Shown here piece after piece: positions 37,532 through 46,850 of a DNA stretch of 64,000 nt (the stretch's first letter is position 1; each line of letters starts with the position of its first letter). Source of the DNA: Aquitalea magnusonii (lineage in GTDB: Bacteria; Pseudomonadota; Gammaproteobacteria; Burkholderiales; Chromobacteriaceae); contig NZ_QJKC01000001.1 of NCBI RefSeq assembly GCF_003202035.1, positions 133,114-197,113 on the forward strand, read 5' to 3'. The position numbers and the translations under genes were made by a program. The notes beneath the pieces are model-generated. The model was not told where the DNA came from. It ran no database searches and saw only the letters and a program-made list of their open reading frames with translations.

Positions 37532-38278
37532 CTACCTTTTCCAGTGATGGAGGAGGGGTGGTCTGTCCCGCCCTTCCTGGCACTCAGGGTAAGCGCGTGC
37601 TGACCCGATCTCGCCATTTAGGTCATGAACCTCTAATTCGTGGTCTCGAATCAATTCAGCGATAAAGGTAGACTTTCGATGCGCCAAGGTAACCAGGGTA
37701 ACGGTTGAACGGGCACGCGTTAGGGTGAGGTAGAAAAGCCGAAGCTCCTCTGCGTCTTCAAATGTATCACCACCAGGCATCGCCAGTTGTTGCACTGGGC
37801 CATCCTCTATGCGACTTGGAAACCCGAGCGTTTCAGAGGTCATTCTAGGCACCATGACATGGTCGGCCTCCAAGCCCTTGGAGGAATGTGCTGTCACGAA
37901 CTCGAGTTTGACTCGGTTATCTATGCTGGCAGGCGGAAGATGCTCTCGCTCCTTTGGGTAGCGGCCCACAACATAAATGTGTAGCTGCCTACCTGGGACG
38001 GCATATTCGTTAGCCAGTTCGCGGACTCGCCTTTCGATTGCGGTTTGAATCTTCGCTTCATCATCAACGCAAACGATGCGAACAGGTTGCGCAACATTCG
38101 GTTTCACAGAGCGTACCCGCTTTCTAAGTTGTTTAGGATTCTTCTGAACGAAATTACTACTGATGTCACACAGGGATTGGAGGCACCGAAAGGTGTCCTC
38201 CAATTTCAGAGTGACTGCCCGCCCAAACTTGGCTTCGAACTCAGCCATCGCAGCCAAATCCGAACCGGCAACCTAATA
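37532..38278 (-). pseudogene. C-terminal fragment of helicase IV-like (UvrD family) helicase
   Basis: The frame opens without a natural start at GSDLAAMAEFEAKFGRAVTL, which aligns with the part of HelD just after motif III, then TFRCLQSLCDISS (motif IV region), VTAHSSKGLEADHVMV (motif V), FYLTLTRARSTVTLV (motif VI) and a cysteine-poor tail. The ATPase half (Walker A and B) is missing and an in-frame stop stands directly upstream, so this is a truncated remnant. Confidence 0.75.
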
Positions 38279-38691
38279 ACTTAGGTAGGGTCTGGGTCAG
38301 GGTCACTCCAAAGACGCCTCAAGCCATGAGTACCGTGCATACCTGCACCAGGAGGAAATAACTGGTAACCGCCATTGCCTCTCCACGCTGCAGCATGGAC
38401 ATGAGTCACAACATGGCGCGGTTGAAACACCCACTACCAGCCAAAACAGCTTGCGGGCACGCGTAATGCTCCACGGTACTGATTGTGCCTCCAGCAGTAT
38501 GGCTATTGCGCTGTGAACCGCATGGGCACGATTTGTAAGAGTGCTTGATACATTTCAATCAAATTAAATAGACATATATATTATTTGACTAAAACATAAT
38601 TCCCATTGTCATTTTTTATGCTATCATTGTAAGTATATGTTAAGAAAAAAAGCTGTTTTGATAACACTTTTAAGCAAGCTAGGAAATTGAA
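38279..38691. other. Gene-free region before the ankyrin protein
   Basis: 413 bp. The left part has GC near 50 percent and no coding signal; the right 150 bp is very AT-rich and must carry the promoter of the next gene (TTGACT at 38584 is a possible -35). Nothing else seen. Confidence 0.4.
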
Positions 38692-39903
38692 ATGTCTACA
38701 CGTATCCGTGCATTGTCATCTGCTATCTCGGTGGCACTTATTGCGACCACACCAGCCATGGCGGGGAGTCTACAAGACCAAACTGAAGTCAAAACTGCAA
38801 AAACTGAACTGATAATTCCGGGGGCTTCCGCCCAAGAAGTCGCTGACCAGATTCGAGATGCGCTATCGTCCTGGGCGACTCCAGTTACGTTCAACGCCAG
38901 AAGCCTACCTGCGGTGCTGCCCTCACGACCTGATAGTCCCACCGCAGTACAAAAACAGTACGGAGGTACCGCGGTAGTCGAATACCAATGCAGTTCAGCT
39001 TACGCTGAAATCGTAAAACGCCCCGCACCAATAAAGAACCCTTTCTTCTCTTCGGCAGAAATCATTCAGATATGCGTATATCCCTTCCAGAAAGGGGTAA
39101 AGGCATACGTAATGTATAACACCATTAAAAAGACTGAATCCCTTACTAGTGGGCTGTTTAACGGTATTGCAAACTCAATCAGAGGAAACGAGGTTGAGTG
39201 GCTGACCAAGCAAATGGCAGGGGTTACTGATGACATCCGTAAAAAAATACCAGGGGTGTTAATTGCCAGAATTGAAGTTCCAGGTCAACAAGTGCAAGAA
39301 CCTGACCATGATGCAGTTGCCGGAATCATCCCAGCAGAAATCGCAACTGTCGTACCAATGCAAACTACACAACCAAACACACAGATTACACAAGCGGTTA
39401 CTGCTAGCAAAATCGAGGCGCGGAAGAATTTAACAGCAATGGGTTTTTCCTATCATTCGCAAGAACAATTTATTACTGCTATTCGCCGTAAGGATGACGT
39501 CGCCGTACAGCTATTTATGGATGGGGGTGGCATTGATATCTCAGCCAAAGACAAGCGCGGAAAAACCCCGCTAGATATTGCCAAAGAAATTGGCGCACCT
39601 AACTTAATACCCATTTTGAGCGGCAAGACGAGTGCCACCGTATCTACCAACCCAGCAGCAACCAACGGCTACGATGCCGTATCTTTTAAGCGACTGCTAG
39701 ATGAGGCACAAGCACAGCTACCAGTTCCGCTTCAAGAAAACGTCAAAACCCAAATGAATGTCACCATAACAGAGGCGCGGCTAAAAGGCATTAACTTGTC
39801 CGAAGATCAGATTGAAGTATTCCGTCGTCAAGTCCTGTCCATGTATCCGCAAATTGCCGCACAGATTAATAGAATCAACCCAGCAACTGGCCGTATGGAT
39901 TAG
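38692..39903 (+). CDS. Secreted protein with ankyrin repeat
   Basis: 403 residues. A signal peptide (about 24 residues, ending TTPAMAG) is followed by an unrecognised domain (to about residue 195) and a region with one to two ankyrin-like repeats (FITAIRRKDDVAVQLFMDGG, then DKRGKTPLDIAKEIG). A C-terminal helical region follows. It is likely periplasmic. It is the first of a run of envelope genes on the plus strand with similar AT-rich composition. Confidence 0.7.
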   Translation: MSTRIRALSSAISVALIATTPAMAGSLQDQTEVKTAKTELIIPGASAQEVADQIRDALSSWATPVTFNARSLPAVLPSRPDSPTAVQKQYGGTAVVEYQCSSAYAEIVKRPAPIKNPFFSSAEIIQICVYPFQKGVKAYVMYNTIKKTESLTSGLFNGIANSIRGNEVEWLTKQMAGVTDDIRKKIPGVLIARIEVPGQQVQEPDHDAVAGIIPAEIATVVPMQTTQPNTQITQAVTASKIEARKNLTAMGFSYHSQEQFITAIRRKDDVAVQLFMDGGGIDISAKDKRGKTPLDIAKEIGAPNLIPILSGKTSATVSTNPAATNGYDAVSFKRLLDEAQAQLPVPLQENVKTQMNVTITEARLKGINLSEDQIEVFRRQVLSMYPQIAAQINRINPATGRMD

Positions 39904-40090
39904 TTCAAGCCGACATCATATGAATATCATTTTGGCGTGGAGTGCATATCCTCAGCTTAAGATTAGCCCACACAAAGCATACATTTTAATAACTTGACAA
40001 ATTAAATATCTCACTCTGTTGGCAAGCAATCATTCCGCCAACAATACACTTTCCATACTCTCATCCGAAACCTAACTTCACGAATAAATT

Positions 40091-40648
40091 ATGTTTCTCA
40101 TTGATGACTTAATCTATCTTGGTATTCATGCAGCCACAATTCAAGTGCAGTTCTTGGGCGGAATACCATCCCCAAATCAGGAACAGGTCGCTCAAGTGGC
40201 CGTAAAACCTATAGTTTCGATGTTCAGTGCGTATAGGGAGTGTATTTATGAAGGGGTGGTCGTCCCTTATTCCAAGCCGAGTCCTGGAGTTCAAGAAAAA
40301 GATACGATTGCTCAAACGACCCATGATATAGATGGTCGCGCCCTCATCGTCTACAAACGCCAATGCCCGGACAAGGCGGCAGAAAAATTATTTTTGGCAG
40401 GTGAGGCAAAATCCATTTCAGTTGTCAACGGGAAAGACATGGTATTCGTGAAAGAATTCAATCCCGTGGATGTAAGAGAACCAGCATGGATGGCGCAAGT
40501 TATGAATACACTGCGCCATTCAGATAGCACCGTTGCATCTGAATTTAGAACTTACGCCAATTTGTCGAAATTGGAACCTGATAATGTAAACTCAACAAAT
40601 CCAGAATCTCTCCAAAAGGCGAATGCGCAAGAAGAAATAAAACAATAA
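40091..40648 (+). CDS. Hypothetical protein in envelope cluster
   Basis: 185 residues, no recognised domain. The N-terminus is moderately hydrophobic (MFLIDDLIYLGIHAATIQVQ) but not a classic signal peptide. Paired basic/acidic segments follow (HDIDGRALIVYKRQCPDKAA). Its stop overlaps the start of the lipoprotein gene by one base (TAATG), which implies an operon. Confidence 0.55.
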   Translation: MFLIDDLIYLGIHAATIQVQFLGGIPSPNQEQVAQVAVKPIVSMFSAYRECIYEGVVVPYSKPSPGVQEKDTIAQTTHDIDGRALIVYKRQCPDKAAEKLFLAGEAKSISVVNGKDMVFVKEFNPVDVREPAWMAQVMNTLRHSDSTVASEFRTYANLSKLEPDNVNSTNPESLQKANAQEEIKQ

Positions 40649-41145
40649 TGACACTTACTCCTTTTCGTTCATTATACAGCCCCATGCTAATCGCATTCAC
40701 GGCACTCCTGCTTGGGTGCGCCACAAACACCACACTACCTCTTACTGGTAAATACATTGGCTATTCAGATGCCAAGTTAAAGGATTTTGGCAGCGGGATA
40801 AAAAATGGAATTATTGCAGGAGGTGCCGCAGGTGGTGTTGCATTTGGACCTTTTGGTGCAGTCCTTGGTGCAGCTGCGGGCACAGCCTCTGGATTGGTAG
40901 CGGGGACAATTAACATGTTTTCAATTCCCTGTGGAGTTGGAAGCGTTGATATCACTTTTGAAAGCATTGAGGGAGAACAACTTACTGCCAATGCAGAAAA
41001 GATTTCGGTTTGTCATCTAAAACCGGGAGACCCAATAACCTACTTTAAGGTGGGTGACAGTGTAATGATTTCTGCCAAACAACAAAACATTCAGCAAACT
41101 TACACGAGCAAAGATACCAAAACTACCCCAGTGTCAGCAAAGTGA
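40648..41145 (+). CDS. Lipoprotein with glycine-zipper region
   Basis: 165 residues. A lipobox LLGC at about residue 24 predicts a lipoprotein. The glycine-rich stretch IIAGGAAGGVAFGPFGAVLG then AAAGTASGLVAG is a glycine zipper, common in outer-membrane-associated or membrane-inserting proteins. The C-terminal half is beta-like with two cysteines. It is coupled to the gene upstream. Confidence 0.7.
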   Translation: MTLTPFRSLYSPMLIAFTALLLGCATNTTLPLTGKYIGYSDAKLKDFGSGIKNGIIAGGAAGGVAFGPFGAVLGAAAGTASGLVAGTINMFSIPCGVGSVDITFESIEGEQLTANAEKISVCHLKPGDPITYFKVGDSVMISAKQQNIQQTYTSKDTKTTPVSAK

Positions 41146-41331
41146 ATTTCGCGAAGTTAATGCAAAAAACGGACCAGGCAACGCTAACCACTCAGGCACA
41201 TCAAAACATTGAATTACCGTGCATATGGATAGTGCTTTCACTTTAAAATAAAGCCCAAAGAGACATCCTCTTGAAAGATGTCATTCGGACAAAAAGTACT
41301 GAAATAACAAATCAGCGAAGGGAGTTATAAA

Positions 41332-42147
41332 ATGAAAGAAAACATTGATAAATTACTAGGCAACAATGAAAACGTACTACTGAAGAAAAAAGAAAACAAC
41401 AAAATTCAACATATTGACAATATTTCCGCACAAAAACATCCCGACATTGGAAATGCCTACGTTACGCCGATTGCGCAACATGTTTTGGACTATGACCCTG
41501 AAGCACTGATATGGCAAGACTCTCCATCCTTGGCCACTATGATACCTAGCATAATAAAATGGCTTTTTATCTTTATCATTTGGTTTTTAATACAAACCGC
41601 TATGCAACCTATCAAAAGCAATTTTAAGAATGCCGAAGCAATGGCCGCATCAGCGCCTACAGCTCAGCCCATTGAAAACAAGCAATCAAAGAAACATCAG
41701 AAAAATACTAAGCACAGCAAAAAAGCTGCAGCATCAATCCAAGAAAATGAAAGCACCATTGCCACGCAAAATACGAATACACCAGAGAAGAATGATGACA
41801 CATGGTACAAGATAGTTTTCTGGTCTGGAGTTATAGTTTTTACATTCCAGATTTTTGTTCACATAGAATCCGCGATGCAAATAAAATGCACAAAATACAG
41901 AATGACATCGCAAAGACTAACCATACAATCTGGTATTTTAAGTAAAAACATTAATTCATATGAAATTCACAATCTAGGCAGTGGCCAAATATATTCCCCA
42001 TTTACGCTAAGAATTTTTGGCGTGTCTAACTTATATATCAGTGGATTGTGGCTAATTGGAATAAAAAATGCGGAGGCCGTCCGAGACCTAATGCGAAACG
42101 CAGGACAGATAGAAGCTAGTCGTATGGAAAAAGCGCGTTTTAGATAA
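41332..42147 (+). CDS. Membrane protein with bacterial PH (YdbS-like) domain
   Basis: 271 residues. A helix at about 65-85 (IIKWLFIFIIWFLIQT), a charged linker of about 70 residues very rich in Lys and Asn, a second helix (IVFWSGVIVFTFQIFV) and a C-terminal bPH domain (YRMTSQRLTIQSGILSKNIN, FTLRIFGVSNLYISGL). GGGAG precedes the ATG. The role of such domains is not established. Last gene of the cluster; a hairpin follows. Confidence 0.7.
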   Translation: MKENIDKLLGNNENVLLKKKENNKIQHIDNISAQKHPDIGNAYVTPIAQHVLDYDPEALIWQDSPSLATMIPSIIKWLFIFIIWFLIQTAMQPIKSNFKNAEAMAASAPTAQPIENKQSKKHQKNTKHSKKAAASIQENESTIATQNTNTPEKNDDTWYKIVFWSGVIVFTFQIFVHIESAMQIKCTKYRMTSQRLTIQSGILSKNINSYEIHNLGSGQIYSPFTLRIFGVSNLYISGLWLIGIKNAEAVRDLMRNAGQIEASRMEKARFR

Positions 42148-42167
42148 AAGGCGAGCACAATCTACAG

Positions 42168-42200
42168 TATTGTATGCACTACTCCATAGTGCATACAATA
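42168..42200. terminator. Perfect AT-rich hairpin after the PH-domain gene
   Basis: A perfect 14 bp stem (TATTGTATGCACTA / TAGTGCATACAATA, loop CTCCA) 20 bp after the stop. The tail is AT-rich but has no long T-run. Likely transcript end or an operator-like palindrome. Confidence 0.5.
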
Positions 42201-42633
42201 TAATTAACAAAAAGTCATTAATTGAATTGACAAAACACATCGCAAAGTCAAGCGTCGATACTTCCTGATTGCGGCTTTTCTGTTTTCTTTTTTTGTATTT
42301 CTGCCATCTGCTGGCCTTATAGTGTTCCCGCAGTAGAACTGCGTCCACTTATCCACCGTAGCATTCACATACTTGGAAAGCCAGAACATTTCAATGTGAG
42401 TCACGTCATCTATTTTGAATAGTTCCTTATCTTTGGTGCTTGTTGTTTCAAGAAGAAATCATCGCTCATATAAAGACTATTGGCCTAAGCAGATGTACAT
42501 ACCAATTGAGAACTCGATGGTAACTGGCAGAGTAAAACAGCCTTTTGTCACGGTGCTAAACCAAAAACATGCAAGTAAAAGCATTTCAATGTAATAATCA
42601 TATTATTGCTACTATTGGTCAGCTAGTACTCGT
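42201..42633. other. Gene-free region in island 2
   Basis: About 430 bp. Short minus-strand frames exist but lack ribosome sites or family likeness. It appears to be decayed DNA joining the envelope cluster to the helicase remnants. Confidence 0.4.
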
Positions 42634-42834
42634 TCAAAGGTCCACCACATAACCAACCTTGGGGCTGTAGCGGCAATCTCGGTTGTACGCCACGGCATCT
42701 GCGTCCTCAGCCATACCAACGTTGCCCGCGATGAGATCGCGCACCGACTTGGAGAGACGACGGAGGGCGCGCAGCTTCTCAGTTAGCCCCATTTCATCGT
42801 AACCATCCATAGCTTCGTCAACCAGTTCTTTGCA
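42634..42834 (-). pseudogene. Unidentified coding remnant
   Basis: The minus strand reads a protein-like segment (EMGLTEKLRALRRLSKSVRD, ending CRYSPKVGYVVDL) with charged/hydrophobic spacing typical of real coding. Upstream the frame passes into sequence that looks coding on the opposite strand, so only the 3' end of a gene seems to be left. Parent family not recognised. Confidence 0.35.
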
Positions 42835-43607
42835 ATGCTCATGCTGCGAAGCATGGGGCAGAAGGTTGACGTCATTGATGACATGGTATTCGTCGATAAG
42901 GCCAAGTCTCTGCTCAAGTTGGGACAGTTCACTCGCCTTCGCATGTATCTGGAGAATCAACACAACAGGGAAGACATCTCCACCGCGTTGTTTTGTCGAA
43001 CGGCGACGTTGGAAGTGCAGGTCGAAAGTGGCAAGCTGCCTGCGTCGCACACAGCCTCATATAAGACCTGATGAGACTTAAGAAGATGCTCACGGAGGCT
43101 GTAATTTTTCGGCACCGCGACATGTTCGCCTATGCCGACCTGGCTCTCAAAACATGCCCCCATTTGGTTAATGTCGTGCATCGGCGTTTCCCTATGGTAT
43201 TTATCGACGAGATGCAGGACACATCCTGGGAGCAAGAATCCTTCCTGAACCGTATCTTCGATAGCAAGTCTGTGATGCAGCGATTCGGAGACATCGACCA
43301 GAAGATTCTCTCGGACGAGGAGGGCGCCGAGTTCCTCACGTTCCCAAGGAGTGAGTATGGCAGCATCGGTACAAGCAAAAGGTTTGGTACTGCAATTGCT
43401 GCTGCCGTGGAAAGCGTCCGGGTGAATGGTGATGCGGTCATCGGAGAAGGTGTTACCACCCATCCCCCAGTTCTTCTTCTGTACTCCACTGCAAATGTAA
43501 CCAAGGTGGTCTCACATTACGGGCGCAGCTTTCTCGCCCATTACCCAGTCGGCCCCCGCGCCGGTCAAGTCGAAAGAGCCTGCACCGGTGCAGGGTGGCT
43601 TGTGTGA
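42835..43607 (+). pseudogene. Frameshifted N-terminal/middle part of a UvrD-like (GajB-type) helicase
   Basis: Two overlapping frames join near 43070. The first ends SGKLPASHTASYKT; the second continues LKKMLTEAVIFRHRDMFAYA and has motif II FPMVFIDEMQDTSWEQE and motif III QRFGDIDQ, then SKRFGTAIAAAVESV. This order is like that of the UvrD-type helicases of the Gabija GajB group. Walker A and the C-terminal motifs V and VI are missing. A frameshift and a premature stop make it a remnant. No gajA-like OLD nuclease is nearby. Confidence 0.6.
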
Positions 43608-43673
43608 TTAATTCCTGAGGGAGGTGCATGCACCTGTCTGGCGGTACCTATGATTTAGCAATATGATGTTTGG

Positions 43674-44642
43674 ATGATTAAAGTATTGTCCTTATCCCTG
43701 CTACTGGCCAGCGCCAGCGCAGCCGCCCAGGTTTACACCTGTACTGACCCGCAAACCGGTCGACCCATCTATAGCAATTACCCCGGTTGTACGGTGATGA
43801 ATACCGGGCAACCCGCACCTAGCCAAGTGGTGCAGCCCGCTACGCCGGCGCAGACCACACCGCAGCCCGTACCCACCGCGCCAGCCATGCCGCCCGTGCA
43901 GGGTTTTACCCCACAGCCAACTCTGGCAGCCAGTCAACAGCTACCCCCTCTGCCGGTTGTTACTCCTGCGCCATCCTTGCTGGCGCCGATCTTCCAGGCA
44001 ATCAAATGGCCATTGATCATCATGCTGACGGTGGGCGTGCTGGCCGTGATGCTGCCCAAGCAGCGACGCGGCTCACGCGGCCGTGGCAAGCAGCCTGATC
44101 GCAGGCAGGAACCGCGCACGGTATCGGCGCCCGAGGCGCTGCCGGAGCAGGAGTCTCCGCCTGTGGTTAAAAAGCCGATGGATTACGGCAATGCGCGCTT
44201 CTGCCTGAAAAACAAAAAACTATTGTCCGAGCGCGAGCAGGGCTGTTACTGGCGGCTGGTAGAGCACCTGTCGCCGGATTTCATTGTGCTGGCCCAGGTG
44301 GGTTTCAGCCAGATCCTCAGCACCAAGGGCGGTACTGGCGAACAGAACAAGGCGCTGTACGGCACCATGCGCCAGAAGGTGGCGGACTTTGTGGTATGCC
44401 GCAAAGACCTGAGCGTGGTAGCGGTAATCGAGCTGGACGACAGCAGCCACCGCGGTAAAGAAGAACAAGACAAAAAGCGCGATGCCGCGGTGCGCCAGGC
44501 TGGACTGCTGGCCTTCCGTCTACCCAATACCCCCGGCAATGAGCCGGTGAAGAACCTGGCGGATGTGTTGCGGCGGATGTACCTGGGCGCAAATTCCGTA
44601 TCATCTACTACGGGGCAATCTCCCGCAGCGAAGGAAGCATGA
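43674..44642 (+). CDS. DUF4124-like / membrane helix / DUF2726 protein
   Basis: 322 residues. A signal peptide or first helix (MIKVLSLSLLLASASAAAQ) leads to a DUF4124-like segment (VYTCTDPQTGRPIYSNYPGC), a long Pro/Gln/Thr-rich linker, a membrane helix (about 108-124), then a basic cytoplasmic C-terminal DUF2726 domain with ADFVVCRKDLSVVAVIELDD, which resembles the PD-(D/E)XK nuclease core. GC-rich codon use like the core genome. Its stop overlaps the next start (ATGATGA). Role unknown; the mix of periplasmic and nuclease-like parts is unusual. Confidence 0.75.
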   Translation: MIKVLSLSLLLASASAAAQVYTCTDPQTGRPIYSNYPGCTVMNTGQPAPSQVVQPATPAQTTPQPVPTAPAMPPVQGFTPQPTLAASQQLPPLPVVTPAPSLLAPIFQAIKWPLIIMLTVGVLAVMLPKQRRGSRGRGKQPDRRQEPRTVSAPEALPEQESPPVVKKPMDYGNARFCLKNKKLLSEREQGCYWRLVEHLSPDFIVLAQVGFSQILSTKGGTGEQNKALYGTMRQKVADFVVCRKDLSVVAVIELDDSSHRGKEEQDKKRDAAVRQAGLLAFRLPNTPGNEPVKNLADVLRRMYLGANSVSSTTGQSPAAKEA

Positions 44643-45331
44643 TGAAGCGAAGATTGGCAGCGGGTTTCTCCCTGTTGGCGTTGGCGAGTACCGCGCAGGC
44701 TATGGAGGTGGAAGTACGCGGTCATGCCGTGCTGATGTCCGGGCCGGTAACCGGCATCGAGCTACGGGTGCTGGAAAGCACGCTGGAGAGTCATCCAGAC
44801 ATCAGCACTGTGGTATTGAGAAATTCACATGGTGGCGATGCCCGTACCGGCTACGCAGTGGGAGAGTTCATCCGCGCGCACAAGCTCAATACCGCCTTGT
44901 CCGGCTTTTGCATATCCTCCTGCTCTCGTATGTTCCTGGGTGGTGTGCAACGGCAGTACTCCGATGAGCAGTCACAGGAAAAAACCTTTGTCGGCCTGCA
45001 TGGGAACTATGCTCCCGATGGAAGCCTGCAAGCGAATCGCATGGGCTACCTGAAAGAGTGGGTCATCAAATACAGCGATGGCAAGGCCAACCCCGACCTG
45101 GTGGAGCAGTGGGTGCACATCCCCAATCATCACGGTTATATCGCTTTTTATCACCGTGATGCCAACATCCTGCCGGGTACGCAAAAGGTGATGCTGTGCC
45201 AGGGCACAGAGGATAAAGGCAAGCGACAGGAGCAATGCGCCAAGCCCGATATGGGCGATGCGCTGGCTAATGGGATTGTCACCTCATGGGCGATATATCC
45301 CTTGCGTGACAACAGGCAACAAGCTGACTGA
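44639..45331 (+). CDS. ClpP-like (COG3904) predicted periplasmic protease
   Basis: 230 residues. A signal peptide (about 21 residues ending TAQAM) is followed by a ClpP/crotonase-like fold: DISTVVLRNSHGGDARTGYA and the serine-bearing LSGFCISSCSRMFLGG, then FVGLHGNYAPDG with a possible His. Such proteins are periplasmic with unclear substrates. Coupled by overlap to the DUF2726 gene, so they form an operon; a shared function is likely. Confidence 0.75.
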   Translation: MMKRRLAAGFSLLALASTAQAMEVEVRGHAVLMSGPVTGIELRVLESTLESHPDISTVVLRNSHGGDARTGYAVGEFIRAHKLNTALSGFCISSCSRMFLGGVQRQYSDEQSQEKTFVGLHGNYAPDGSLQANRMGYLKEWVIKYSDGKANPDLVEQWVHIPNHHGYIAFYHRDANILPGTQKVMLCQGTEDKGKRQEQCAKPDMGDALANGIVTSWAIYPLRDNRQQAD

Positions 45332-45343
45332 GGTTGGTTAAAT

Positions 45344-45714
45344 GCACAAGCTGATAGGCTGGTTTATTGACGCTTTAAGGCTGGGGGCGTTGCTTGTGCT
45401 CTTGCTGTGATGGGGCTGTAATACAACCGCACTTCCAGATTTCCAGCTGGGTGGGCGCTCATTTCTCCTGGACCAATAGTCGCCAGCTTTGGGATGCTTG
45501 GGTTGGCTTGCTGGTTGAAGGCATGTTCATACAACTCATCATGGCCAGCATCACCGTGCCGTTGCTACTGCTTATTTATCACCATCATGCCACCAAGGTG
45601 GCACTAGCCCTTTCAGTTGTTTTTATCAAGCGCGCCATGGCTGGCGCGGCGATGCCGGCGATCCTGTTCTTGATGCAGCAGTATGGGGAGGAGTTAGCGG
45701 GGCGCAAGGCGTAG
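45344..45714 (+). pseudogene. Possible frameshifted small membrane protein
   Basis: A frame starting MHKLIGWFIDALRLGALLVL ends at a TGA at 45410, while another frame from about 45394 continues with FQISSWVGAHFSWTNSRQLW, then two hydrophobic helices (GMFIQLIMASITVPLLLLIY, LALSVVFIKRAMAGAAMPAI) to 45714. Joining the two by one frameshift gives a plausible membrane protein of about 120 residues. Evidence is composition only. Confidence 0.35.
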
Positions 45715-45833
45715 TTTGATGACGTTATCGTAATTGACGTATGATGCATTATGCATGAGCGGCTTTGCAGGTCGCGCATTTCTGCAGCTTGTCATGTGGC
45801 AAATTTTTTGCCGCAGCCTGTCTTGGAGGCGTT

Positions 45834-46604
45834 ATGAGTGATGATTCGTTGTCGGTGTTTACTGCCCAGGCCCGCAAGGTTCTGGGGTTTTATGTGTACG
45901 CACTGACTGATCCGCGTACGCGAGAGATTTTCTATGTGGGCAAGGCTTCTGCCAACAACCGTGCGTTTGATCACCTAAAAGCCAAACCCTCCGAATCCAG
46001 AAAGTCGCAGCGAATTGAGGATATTCTTGGTGCTACCGGGGATTGGCCCTTGGTGGAGGTGCTGCGATATGGGTTGCCGGATGAGGAAACTGCTTTTGAA
46101 GTTGAGGCGGCCATTATTGACGCGATAGGTCTGGAGAACCTGACTAATGAGGTGCGTGGACATGGTGTGCAGCGTGGTCGCATTCTGGCTTCCGAGGTGA
46201 ATCGTTTTGCAGCTGATCCGGTGGCCGTAAGTACTCTTAATCAGCCGTACATGTTGTTTTACATTCAGAATACTTACTCTCCGACGCTGTCCGCCATGGA
46301 GGTGTACGACAGTGTTCGGCAGTTCTGGCATGGGGTAAGTGCCAAGGAGCGTGAGTCCCTGGAGCATTCAACAGCACTGGGTGTGGTCGATGGTGTGGTG
46401 GTGGCGGCCTATGAGATTGCACAGTGGTTTGGTGCTGGCGCAACCATGTCCAGTCGTGCGCTGCGTGTCGGGGCGGAGGACCGTTGGGAATTCGTTGGCA
46501 GGCAGATCCCTGATCATGAGTTGATTGGCAAATTGTTGGTGGATGATGAAGGCCAGCCTATTCCAGCGCGGCAGAAGGGTTATAGCTATTTGCCGTTGAA
46601 GTAG
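45834..46604 (+). CDS. GIY-YIG nuclease domain protein (LEM-3-like)
   Basis: 256 residues. The N-terminal GFYVYALTDPRTREIFYVGK and NNRAFDHLKAK, followed by the glutamate in AFEVEAAIID, are the GIY-YIG (LEM-3-like subgroup) catalytic motifs. The C-terminal 130 residues are unrecognised. TTGGAGG precedes the ATG. It is the last gene inside the right att repeat. Such enzymes cut DNA; the role in the island is unknown. Confidence 0.8.
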   Translation: MSDDSLSVFTAQARKVLGFYVYALTDPRTREIFYVGKASANNRAFDHLKAKPSESRKSQRIEDILGATGDWPLVEVLRYGLPDEETAFEVEAAIIDAIGLENLTNEVRGHGVQRGRILASEVNRFAADPVAVSTLNQPYMLFYIQNTYSPTLSAMEVYDSVRQFWHGVSAKERESLEHSTALGVVDGVVVAAYEIAQWFGAGATMSSRALRVGAEDRWEFVGRQIPDHELIGKLLVDDEGQPIPARQKGYSYLPLK

Positions 46605-46728
46605 GGATGCGGTGGAGGTCAGCAATGGTTCAAGTCGATATGGCATGAAATCGGAGTACGATTGCCCCAAATCGGCCCCAAATTTACGAAAGCAGCCTTG
46701 TAACGTAGAACTGGCTTAAAACGGCCCT

Positions 46729-46822
46729 GGGTTCGATTCCCGCCTCCACTAAATTCACATGTCACCGAAAGACATGTAACGACAAAACCCCGATAGCTTA
46801 AGGCTTTCGGGGTTTTTTCTTA
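46729..46822 (+). repeat. attR: right direct repeat of ssrA 3' end plus terminator
   Basis: GGGTTCGATTCCCGCCTCCA then TAAATTC... copies the ssrA T-arm, acceptor end and terminator. Versus attL it lacks GCC in the acceptor and has CCACT for CCACC, after which 77 bp are identical, including the terminator AAACCCCGA/TCGGGGTTTTTT (46784-46820). It marks the end of the integrated region. Confidence 0.9.
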
Positions 46823-46850
46823 GTCACGCTCAGTCGGGAGCGGTCTCGCA

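Noticed and set aside
37532-43607. A single helicase gene split by a 5 kb inversion (minus-strand C-terminal part at 38 kb, plus-strand N-terminal part at 43 kb).
   Set aside because: Geometry fits an inversion, but both pieces contain the region around motif IV and resemble different helicase subfamilies, so they cannot be halves of one gene.
46729-46760. A tRNA gene at the right att site.
   Set aside because: Only a T-arm and acceptor fragment copied from ssrA is present; no cloverleaf can be drawn.
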